This document shows, piece by piece, positions 26,601-38,600 of a stretch of 64,000 nt of DNA. The notes under the pieces are model-generated. The model saw only the letters and a program-made list of their open reading frames with translations. It was not told where the DNA came from and did no database searches. Source of the DNA: Pelecanus crispus (Eukaryota > Chordata > Aves > Pelecaniformes > Pelecanidae). A program made the position numbers and the translations under genes. How positions within the stretch are numbered: the stretch's first letter is position 1; every line of letters starts with the position of its first letter. The stretch lies in the NCBI RefSeq assembly GCF_030463565.1, contig NC_134648.1, positions 13,929,806 through 13,993,805 on the forward strand, in the 5' to 3' direction.

Positions 26601-29600
26601 CAGCTGTGGATGCTCAGAAGCACGTCTTGTGAAATCTTTGCATTTTATTAAAAAAAAAAAAAAAGCCATAAAAAAACCCCTAAGAAACTTGTCGACCTCA
26701 TAGCCAAGTTCTCTTCCAAATACTTCCAGCTGCAGCTAGAGGGATGAGTCATGCTGAAAGCAGAGGAGCTTTTCTAAAAGCCTTTCACTTGGTTCACATG
26801 ATTTTTATATTTTTTTAACTTTACATTCCTGTCTGTTTTTCTTTTCTTAACAAAAAAAAAAAAAAAAAAAAAAAAAAACCAACAAAAAAAACCCCCAAAA
26901 ACGTGAAGGCGAGTCACCCAAGGAAAACCCGTACGAGGATGTGGAGCTGAAAGGCCGTCATGCGGGCCGAAAATCCCACCAGCTCTCCGAGAATTCCCTA
27001 GATTCTTTGCACAGGATGTGGACGCCGCAGGACAGGAAATACACATCACCTCCCCAGGTAACAGCACCGGTCTTTCTGTGCTTGAAGCTCACTTAAAACT
27101 TTTGCAAGAAAATCAATCATGGCATAGGAGGAAGAGCAGCCGTACTGAATGAGAGAGGATCTCTGGAAAAAGAGTGTGATCAAATGCATAAATCGTTGCT
27201 GGGAATGCTCTTGTCAGCTGTAGCTCAGCTTCTCAGCGCTGTGCTGCAGAAGCTGATGGCTCTTTGTGCTGGCTACAGGCTGATGAGTTTAAGTAGAATC
27301 CTTGCACTAGTTGGCTGTGAGCTGAATCTGGCCCTAAATTATTTGTATGGCTGCACCTTTTCATGAATTGCCTCCGCATTTGCTGCTGGGCTTTTAGGAG
27401 GGGCAGGAGGGAAAAAGTCAGCTGCTTAAATCTTGCCCATGTATTGTTACTTGAGGCCTGTTGTGACTTTGCTCATGTCAAGTATGTAGCGTGGCATATT
27501 TTATTGTAAAATGGAGAATGCCAAGTATGCCCCCCCCAATACCTAAATTAATAATAAAATAAGCAGAAAAACCTGACTGTCTGCATTTAACAAAGCTGTA
27601 TAAGTTGTGTTTACAGCATAAAGTAAAAGACTAGGAACTCTGCAGACTTTCCATTTTGTGGTGAATTTTCTAAAGCTGTCTGTTTTTTGTGAAAGCTATG
27701 AAATGCCAGGTTCCTTTGTTGTTTATGGGATCATTATGTTCATAAGAAAAAATACAAATTTCATCACATACTTAATTCTGAGATTCAAAATGCCTTTTAA
27801 AGGAACTTTGTTTTGCACTGAATCAACAGAAAATTTGCAGTTGAACAAAGGTGACAACAATTTACATTTTTGTCTTGTAAAGAAACCTAGAACAAAACTG
27901 AATATATTTTCTTTCACGTATTTTGTGTTCATGTAAGCATCATAGTCGAAGAGACAAAAGAAGTACCACCAGGATTCTTAATATGCACCTACCACATCAT
28001 TTGTAAACCAGGAGTGTTTTCAGCACAGCTACTGAAAAGGGAACAAGTGGAAAGTAGTAATCAAGCAGAGTAAGGACAAACAGAAACTGCAGCCACGAAG
28101 ATAACCTCATAGTGAGAGACATACTATGCATAACAATTATTTTTGGCTCTGTGCGTGTGTGTTGTGTAGCATCTAGAGGATCCAACAGGGTGTACCATTA
28201 GGGTAAGAACCGTGCAGGTCCATAGTAAGATACTGTCCACTGTTCTGTGTTTTACACAGGGTGACCAAAGAATATACAGATGAAAATGACTTCTGTAAAG
28301 CTGCTCAGTAAATAAGTACTCTCTGGTATCTTTGCAACAGGGCTATCTTTATTCTGGTAGCTTCTTTTTGAAATTCTGCCCGGACTTTCCTGCCAGGAGT
28401 CAGTCCTGCCATAATTGCACTGTCATTGTGCTGATGTATATAGCAAAGAGACACTAAGAGCAGGTCAGCTATGGGCCTGGGTAATTCTCCAATGACCAGA
28501 AATAGAAAAGTCTCAATTTCCTGAAGAATGGCAGCTTTGGCAACGATTTATCACCCAGTTTTTCCAGCATAACAACATAGCTGGATTAGCAACATAACTT
28601 TTCAGTCATGGATGATGATAAACAAGATGAGAGAGATCACAAGGTCAGCAGGCTTTCAACAATCATCTCCAAAAAGAATTCCTTTCATTAAAGTATAGAC
28701 TGCTGCAGATTTTCCTGGCATGCTAATGTGTGGTAAGCAGAGACCTCAGAAATACTGGCTTGTGGTCATTTTGAATCCCACTGTGTCTTCTCCTTTCCCA
28801 TTCGTTATTTTCATTTTTTGAAGTCATCAGATATAAAAAGAATGTTTTATTGATGGGATTGTATTTGTGATGCAAAACCCACACATACAGAAACACCTAT
28901 GCTTAATCCCAGATAGTATGGTGCTGTAATAGGTAAGCCCTCCAAGTAGAACAAATGGGACATTTATTACTGTAGGTTTATAGCCCATAATACTGCTAAT
29001 AGAATATTAGCAAATGCCAATTGACAGCTGTTTGACATAATAGTTCTTTTTTCTAAACGTGCTGGTTAAGCTTCTTACAGTGTTTGTGTTTGGGAGAAGG
29101 CAGGGACCAGCCTTGCCAGTCTGCCAATTAACCTTCCTGAGAGCTGGGCAGAGCTGCTTGAAGGACTGCTCCAAAAGAGCCCCATTTTTTTAAAGGTAGC
29201 TGTTACTTGGTGCTTAATCCTGTCAGTGAGATTTTCCCTTCCCCCTTGTTGTGGTTTAACCCCAGCCAGCAACTAAGCACCATGCAGCCGCTCACTCACT
29301 CCCCCTGCCCCGGTGGGGTGGGGGAGAGAATTGGAAGAGTAAGAGTGAGAAACCCTCCTGGGTTGAGATAAGAACTGTTTAATAATTGAAATGAAGTAAA
29401 ATAGTAGTAGTAATAATAATAACAATATAATAATAATAATAATATACAAAGCAAGTGATGCATGATGCAATTGCTCACCACTGGCTGACCGATACCCAGC
29501 CAGTTCCCAAGCAGCGATCGCTGCTCCCTGGCCAACCCCCCCAGTTTATGTACTGAGCATGACGTCATATGGTGTGGAATAGCCCTTTGGGCAGTTTGGA

Positions 29601-32600
29601 TCAACTCTTCTGGCTGTGCCCTCTCCCAGTTTCTTGTGCACCGGGCAGAGCATGGGAAGCTGAAAAGTCCTTGACTAGCATAAGCAGTACTTAGCAACAA
29701 CTAAAACATCAGTGTGTTATCAGCATTCTTCTCCTACTAAATCCAAAACACAGCACTATGCCAGTTACTAGGAAGAAAATTTAACTCTACCCCAGTGAAA
29801 ACCAGGACAGCTCTGCAATGTTTCATGTTTTAAAGGGAATTATTTGGGAAATAATAACTATATTATAGCTATAACCACTCCTCTGCACATTGGCAGATCT
29901 TAAAACACGTTAACACTATGGAAATACAGCAAGCTTGATTTTCTGCTTTCTTTCTCTAGGCTAAAATAGCAACTTCAATGTAATTGCTCTTGATTTTCAC
30001 CACTGCAAGTGAAAGAGACGGATCAGGCCCATTGGGTCAGTGTTCTGATGTCAGCCAAGCCTTTAAGTTAGGTTTGAAGGCTCATAGAGTTGATGTGATG
30101 TGGGTGCATAGAAATGCACCAAAGCCAAAAGCAGTATTGTTTTCTCTGAACTTTAAAGTCTTAGATATTGACCCCTGTCTCTTTGTTTTGACCTTAAACC
30201 CTCTCTTCGCACGTATCCTGCAGAGCAGTGGCTCACCTGGCATGATGTCCTTGTGTAGCCACCCCTCGCTCACGAAGAGCTGCTTCTGCACTAAGTGTTG
30301 CTGAGGAGGGGAAGAGCTCAAGCTGTTCTTGTTCCTGCAGCTACCTTCGAAGCCCAGCAGCCAGTCTCTGCGCATCGGGAACTGGTCAGAAAGGAAGAGC
30401 CACCGCTTACCACGGTTGCCCAAGCGGCACAGCCACGATGACATGCTGCTGCTGGCTCAGCTTGGCATTCCCTCCCCTTCCAGCCTCAATGAGGACAGCC
30501 TGAGTACCACAAGTGAGCTGCTGTCTACACGGCGGGCCAGGAGGATCCCAAAGGTACTGGCAGGGTGATCAGGCTTATGCTGAGGATAGATCACCTGTCT
30601 GCAAGAGCTTGCAAATTTCTCTCCAGCCTTTAGCCATCACTGAAAGCTCTTTTTGTATCCTAAATGAAAATTGAGATCAAAACAGAAACAGTAACTCTCA
30701 GGAGCCAAGACATACTCCTTTTTTACATACAGCTGTACTGTGAAAATCCCTTCCCTAGAAGTGGGTAACTCGGCCCTGGTCCAAGAGTAGCAAACATCTG
30801 ATTGCCATCTTTGCACAGAGCTGATTTTAAACCAATTCTCTTTTCCACGCTTTTCTCTAAGCTCTGCGGGCCAGGCCATTGCTGTGTACCTAACTTTATG
30901 ATTTTGAATGGGTGATGGCCAAGCAAGTATTATTTACATCAAGCAGCAGCATCCGAACTGGGGTTTTTCCCCATCATTTTTTTACCGGTATTGGCCTAAT
31001 GTGTTTCCCTTCATTTACTCACAACCTACCCCATCCTGATAACCCTGTTGTCTTGATGGATTTAAAATAAAAATTCATTTTCCATTTTTCAAGGCGCTTT
31101 CCAATTCAAAATGGGATGTGAAAAAACCCAAGCCACCAAACAACAAAAGAAAAACCCAACAAGCCTTTTCTAGTATAGTAGCAACAGAGGGGGGAAGAAC
31201 TGCCAATATATTTATTTTTGGCTTGTGAACAAAGTTGATTTTTACTGTATATTCAGCTCTTTCCTGTTCTTATTAGAGAGCGTATTTTAAAGTACATGGC
31301 TGCAAATACTGTGAGTAGAGGGAGATCTGTCTATTAATCTGAAATTCTGTCTAAGCAGGAAACAAACAAAAAGGAAGCAAATAATCCTATGTCCTTAATA
31401 TTTACTATATTTTTACTTTCTTGGAATATACTTTTTTACTGCACAAATTAGCATACATCTGTGAAGGAAGTTACAGAGTAACTTACAGAGTAGCTTACTA
31501 CTTGGTTTTGAGTAAAACTTGGGAAATTTGGATTTTAGTTTTGTACCCAACTTTTTTTTTTTTTTTATTTAAGGGATAGACATTCTCCTTATATGAAATT
31601 ATGTTTTCAGCATATGAATGTTCATAGTTTTGTCACCAATCTTGTGATAATTTCTATTTTTGACCACTCTAGCTCCTAGAATCTCAGGTTTTTATTGAGA
31701 AGAAGGTAGTTACTAGAGGGAAAAACTCGAACCTGAGAAACTCCTGTTCTGTACCACCCCCAGTGATGCTTTGTGACGCAATATGCAAATTCTTTAAACA
31801 TCTGGGCTTTCCTCACCACCGTGAAGGTATTTCACCCTGGTGAAGTAGCTCAAGCATACAAAGTGCCAAGCAGCACAGCGAGGGGAGTGAAAAATCCCAG
31901 AAAGGCCCCTCACTCCTGGTTCTTGATCCCTAGTTCAGTGCTTATGTGCAGGAGTTTATGAGCCGGCGCACACGCTGGAGCTGGGCAGGATTTCATCCTG
32001 CTGGCTTTGCTGTGGTGCTGTGCAGATTCCCAGTGGGCAGAGCCAGGCACACGGCCACAGGCAGAGAAGTTCCAGCCTTGCTGGTGGGTTGCACATGGCT
32101 CAGTCAGCAAGTAGAGGCAAAATCCCTAATACCACTTCAAGCAGGAGAACAAGGAAGGATTTTAACACTTCAAATTGTCCGTTCTGGGCCAGACCCTGTT
32201 CCCCAGTTGGAGGGGTTGTATGAGTTTTTGTTCTGTCTGTGCTGTTACTGACCTTCCACTGTGTCTACGGTGAATTAGTTTCTCTCACTGAGTTTATTTC
32301 TCTCCTCAAGCTGAGGTAAAACAGCTTTTGCAAATTGTATTATAGTTCTATAAGTAATGCTGCTATGGAATGAAATTTATTATTCCTGACTCATAAAAAC
32401 ATTATGAAGATTAATTGATACATATTTATGACTCTCCAGAAGTTATAATGTTCTGTTTAGTTACAAATTCTTAGTAATCCCAACTTCTTGTTGAAGGCAC
32501 AAAACACAAGTTATCTCATTAATATTTTCCATCGTCTCAGATTTTTTTGTATAGACAGTTATTATCTGCATTAGCCCTCCTGAGGGAAGTCATAGAGATG

Positions 32601-35600
32601 ATTACCAGGAGTTAAAATTCTGGCTAGTGCTGGGTAAAGCCAGCTAAAGCCAGTACTAGTAGCCAACTTCAAAATACTTTTGTAGATAAGGATAAGATTG
32701 GAGACAGTAGGTACAGCACCTCTGCAGTAACATAGCCAACAGCAGGAGTTGGAAGGGGGAGGGAGAAGTTCATGTGGGCCAGATCCTCAGCTGATATGAT
32801 ATAGCTTCAAAGCAGCTGGTTCACTCTGTACCTGAAAAGGCTTTAAAAAGTTAGGGCCATCTCCTTCTGTGCTTATTTGAACACACTAAAATCTCAGTTC
32901 AGAGAGGTGCTAGCACACTTGTTACTTTTATATTCAAAATAAGAGTATGATCTTAAGGTCCATGAGAGTGTGGCAAAGCTGGATATGGCTAATGGAACAC
33001 TGTTACTTAGACAATGCAAGTGAAGAGAGAAACAGTAACATAGAGAGGGAGGAACGAGGTGGTAGAGGATAACAGCTACCTTTGAATCCTCAGGCTCATT
33101 GTGCTTTTTTTACAAATGTCTATGTGATTTCTGAAAATGGGATTTAGGTTTCTGAGTTATTTAATTGTTTTTTAAAAATATATCCATAGGTAAAGGAGTG
33201 AGATTCAAAATAAGTGATTCAAACAAATGGGATTCAAAATAAGAGAGAGAAGAAATGCACTTTGAAATAATAAAGGCTTTGGGGGGTTCAGCTGGCCTGT
33301 CATCTGTGGTCAAATTCTTTGTTTGGATAGATTAGTTAAAAGCCTCATGGCAGAAAAATGTTTGGTCTTACTGATTCCTCATTTTCTTATTTTGCAGCTT
33401 GTCCAAAGAATTAATTCCATCTACAGTGCAAAAAGAGGAAAAAAACGATTGAAGAAACTTTCTATGTCGAATATAGAGACAGCATCCCTGCGAGGTATGA
33501 CACAAGTTCAGTGAATCCATTTGAATGTTACAGGATTAACAGATTCCCTTCTTTCCTCCACATCTACCCTGGGCTCTACTTTGTTTAGAACTTTCTTCTA
33601 TGAAAAATGATAGCTATGTGTCTGCAAGAGGAGAAAATGGGGATGAGCTAAAAATAACTGAGGTTCTCAGCATTGTCTGTCCTATTAATCCCATGATCAG
33701 CTAGACTTACCCAGCTTCTTCTTTAGTTCACTTTTTGAGTAATTTGCATCTGCAAGTTTTGTCCAAAATTCACAGGTTTGACCTTGTAATCGATTCATGC
33801 TTTTTCCTGGCATGTGAATGTAACACACACTGCACCTCAGACTGCTTCTGGAAAAGCAGGGGCCAAAGAGAAATTCAGGCCATGTTTGCAGTAGGAGTAC
33901 AATAGAGCTTTAATGCGAGTACACCTCAGAAATACATCTTGTCATAAGGTTATTTTTATATGTTACTCTCACTCAGTTTGGTGAGTTCTGGTGACTGAAA
34001 ATGTTGCCCAGACAGACAAAGCTCATAAGGCTTACTTTGACTTCTCAAATGCTGCGTAACTTTTTTTTCAAAAAAATTAAGGTTTGAAAAAGAAGTGGAA
34101 GGGTTAAAATCCATTTTCCAAATGGCACATTCACCTCTGTAGCTCAGCATAGATGGGGGTTCAGTGCAACCAGCTGCTGTAATGGAGAATGAATTTTGCA
34201 CTTTCGTCAATGTGAAGCTCTTATTCTCAAGGAAAATTGAAACTTAATCTAAGGAAAACACAATCTAAGGAGTCATTCAAACTGTTTATTTCAAGATGCT
34301 TTAAAATTGAGGAGAGAGCATGTGTGGATTACAAGGCTCAGTGTGAGATATGACTTTTCCCAGTTTCACCACAGTAAACCAAGTTTATGTTTGCTTTGGT
34401 TTTGCGTTAACTGATCCCTGTATCTCCTCTGCAGATGAGAACAGCGAGAGTGAGAGTGACTCAGATGACAGGTTTAAAGGTAAGTGATCAGCCTTCATTA
34501 ACTTGAAGTCAGCCACTGTCACAGACCTTATCAGGTCTGCTACTGCATGTTGTTCCTGTCCATGGCCTGTATTTTCCTTCCTGAACTACGCTAACTCCAT
34601 TACTGCAGAGCTCACAGTTTCCAACATAGGAGCATGAATGTGGAAAGCAAGGATGAAATGAGCTGTGAGGATCTAACAAGGATTTGGCAACTGTGTCATA
34701 TAATGAAGAACAGGACCTTTGATAGATTTGCTTTGTCAGCCACTTCACAGATGCTGATGTTTTCCAGACTGACTACTGGGCGCAAACTTAGAGGGATGAG
34801 ATTGGATAAATATGCTCCCTTCTTATTCATACACTGCTTTAAGTGTTTACAGCTAGCTGCTGTTGGAGGCAAGATTCTGGGTCTGATCCAGTGTACCGAT
34901 TCTTGTACTCTTTTATAGGTCTGCAGTCTCCAAATTGTAGAAATTCCTTTATCAGTGCACAGCACCTGCACAAACTCTACTTGAGCCAGGCCACTAAATT
35001 AGTCCCTCATTTTCAAGAGTCCTGATACACAGAGAGAACTATAAAAAAGTTGAAGGCAGCAACAATAGATTTTATTGCTGAAAACCTATCATGTTGTTAG
35101 TAAGTGAAGGGAAAAAATCCCAGGAGTGCAGAGCTGTGGTTATGAGATAAGGGGCAAGCATTCGTGTCTATCTACTGCAGATGTCACCTGCTTACTGTTC
35201 ATGGAGGAAAACTTGCTGGAAAAAATTGTCTTAGGGAAACAGACTTGTTCTAGATAGGTGGTGGTAAGACCACCCAAAACAGGCTCTATGCAACATTGTA
35301 CAGTCATGTGTGGAAAAAGACTCATTGCTCCTTTGTAGACAGGTACCAGCCTAAAAGCACATTCAGTTGTGTTTCTCTTTGTGTCAAAAAAATATAGGGG
35401 TTGCTTTTGCTCATAACCCATGAAACAAGACAGACAGGGCTTGGCCTCTCTCTTGTGCTTGGGAGGATATCTGGCCACTGTTGTAAGAGATAATAAAAAA
35501 TGTTTCTACAAATACATTAACAACAAAAAGAGAGCCAAGGAGAATCTCCATCCTTTGTTGGATGTGGGGGAGAACATTGCCATCAAGGATGAGGAAAAGG

Positions 35601-38600
35601 CTGGGGTACTTAATGCCTTCTTTGCCTCAGTCTTTAATAGCCAGGCCAGTTATCCCCAGGGTATTCAGCCCCCTGAGCTGGAAGACAGGGACAGGGAACA
35701 GAATGAAGCTCCCATAATCCAGGAGGAAGCAGTTGACAGCCTGCTATGCCACCTAGACACTCACAAGACTATGGGGCCATATGGGATCCACCTGAGAGTA
35801 CTGAGGGAGCTGGTGGAGGAGCTCACCAAACCACTCTCCATCATCTATCAGCAGTCCTGGTTGACAGGGGAGGTCCTTCTACAAGAAGGGCCGGAAGGAG
35901 GATCCGGGGAACTACAGGCCTGTCAGGGAAGATTGTGGAGTAGTTCATCTTGAGTACGCTCAACAGGCACGTGCAGGTCAACCAGGGGATCAGGCCCAGC
36001 CAACATGGGTTCATGAAAGGCAGGTCCTGCTTGACCAACCTGATCTCCTTCTATGACCTGGTGACCCACCTAGTGGATGAGGGAAAGGCTGTGGATATCA
36101 TCTACCTGGACTTTAGCAAAGCCTTTGACACCATCTCCCACAGCATTCTCCTTAGGAAGCTGGTGGCTCATGGCCTAGGCAGGCGTAGACTTCGCTGGGT
36201 AAAAAACTGGCTGGATGGCCGAGCCCAGAGAGTTGTGTTGAATGGAGTTAAATCCAGTTGGTGACCGGTCACGAGCAGTGTTCCCCAGGGCTCAGTTTTG
36301 GGGCCAGTCTTGTTTAACATCTTTATCAACGATCTGGATGAGGGGATTGAGTGTGCCCTCAGTAAGTTTTCAGATGACACCAAATTGGGTGGGAGTGTCG
36401 ATCTGCTCAAGGGAGGATGGCCCTGCAGAGGGATCTGGACAGGCTGGATCGATGGGCCGAGGCCAATTGTATGAGGTTCAACAACGCCAAGTGCCGGGTC
36501 CTGCACTTGGGTCACAACAACCCCATGCTATGCTACAGGCCTGGGGAAGAGTGGCTGGAAAGCTGCCTGGCTGAAAAGGACCTGGGGGTGTTGGTTGACA
36601 GCCGGCTGAACATGAGCCAGCAGTGTGCCCAGGTGGCCAAGAAGGCCAACAGCATCCTGGCTTGTATCAGGAATAGTGTAGCCAGCAGGAGCAGGGAAGT
36701 GATTGTCCCCCTGTACTCACCACTGTTGAGGCTGCACCTGGAATACTGTGTCCAGTTTTGGGCCCCTCAATACAAGAAAGACCTTGAGGTGCTGGAGCGT
36801 GTCCAGAGAAGGCCAATGAAGCTGGTGAAGGGTCTAGAGAGCAAGACTTATGAAGAGCGGCTGAGGGAACTGGGACTGTTTAGCCTAAAGAAGAGGAGGC
36901 TGAGGGGAGACCTTATCGCTCTCTACAACTACCTGAAAGGAGGTTGTAGTGAGGTGGGTGTTGGTCTCTTCTCCCAAGTAGTTAGCGATAGGACAAGAGG
37001 AAATGGGCTCAAGCTGCACCAGGGGAGGTTTAGATTGGATATTAGGAAAAATTTCTTCACTGAAAGGGCAGTCAAGCATTGGAACAGGCTGCCCAGAGAG
37101 GTGCTTGTGTCTCCATCCCTGGAGGTGTTCAAAACATGTGTAGACGTGGCACTTTGGGACATGGTTTATTAGGCATGGTGGTGTTGGGTTGATGGTTAGA
37201 CTGATGATCTTAGAGGTCCTTTCCAATCTTAATGATTCCTAGTTTTATTTTCATTAAAAAATAATGCAGACACCAAGCCAGGAAACATGAAACTGCTACT
37301 CTACCCTTAATTGGTTTAGTGGTGGGCTTGGTAGTGTTAGGTTAATGGTTGGACTTGATGATCTTAAAGGTCTTTTCCAACCTAAACGATTCTGTGATTC
37401 TATGATTCTATATCCTGATTTCACTGGAAACTGGGAAACTTTTTCCCCCATTGCTGTAGAACAGAGGATCTTCATTCTGATGGCTCACTAACCGACTGCT
37501 CCTGCATGACCTTATTTTTACATTGGTGCTCTCAGGGCATCCTGAGCCAAAGATCCAGTTGTCATCTGTAGCATGACAGGATTCAGTGGGTCCCCATCTG
37601 TTGGGGTGGGGGAGTGTCTTTGGTTTCATCTCTGGCAAATATGAAGCACTGGTTGGCAGTGTGGGGCTATCTCAGGGCAGGACAAGGAAGATTATTTCTT
37701 GGGATTTAGCTTCCTTAGTTGTGCAGTCACACCAAGACCCAAGTGCTTTATCAAAATAATTTTTATTTTTTGTGTTATTGAACCAGTTTTATGATGGCTG
37801 GTCATCAAGGGGTTTCCCTTTCTTTCTGTCAATTAATTACTACTGTGATCAAGTGCTTGTGACATCTTATTTCCCTACCACAAGGGACAGTCTGCCTTTT
37901 GCAAATTGTGGGCAGTGTGAGTGAATATAGCCTTAAGGAATTGACATGTGCTGCTAATAGTTCATTTGCCATTGCACAGAGATCCTGGTGTGAAGAGGTG
38001 GGGAAGAGCATGCAGGAAGCTGGTTTTACTTAGCTGTTTTCACTTATTGGTCTACCAGAACTGGTAATAATGTTACTGACTAGTCCGCCATAGACATCTA
38101 GTGACAAGTCACTGGATCAAGGCATATCTTTGAAGCAGGACTGGACCTGACCATGAATCCAAGATTGCCCCTCAGTTGAATTGGCACAAGCAAAACAATC
38201 CCACAGGAGTCGATTTGCACCTCTTTCCTTTCCTTCCCCCTTCCCTGGAGATCATTCCATGGCTTGTATGGACTATGCCTGTGCTGTAGAAGAGGAGAAA
38301 ATACACCTTCAGTGGTTTATAAAGCTGTGCTACATAGGGACGGGTCACAGAATTGTTTTTCACCAATGTAAGCCAGGTCCAAGTCAGGCCTGAGATGTCA
38401 CCCTTGAGGCCCTAGTGCATTTGCACACCCACATAAGGGTTTATAATCTAGTTTTATGTGTGAAGGAAAAGCAAACTTTTGGCAGGGTAACAGTTATGAA
38501 CTGCAAATTATTTCAGTGACTTAATGTTGCATCACTTCAGTACTTGGCGAGAGTTTTGATTTATGGGTGCAATTAGTGAGGGAGACTATAGTATGAAGGT

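Larger units (their letters stand above)
12727..26908 (+). other. 14.2-kb intron between exons 2 and 3 (phase 1)
   Basis: This is the longest intron in the window. It holds four CR1 fragments (13521-13735, 14873-15405, 16500-16900, 17677-17813), a C24 tract at 23048-23071 and a weak MIR-like patch near 25530-25580. It ends in an AG-free poly(A)-containing acceptor region. I see no exon or RNA gene in it. Open frames inside it are short or lie within CR1. Confidence 0.85.

Noticed and set aside
35420-37172. Apparent multi-ORF gene with reverse-transcriptase motifs
   Set aside because: It is a broken CR1 LINE copy with frame changes and a stop, not a host gene.
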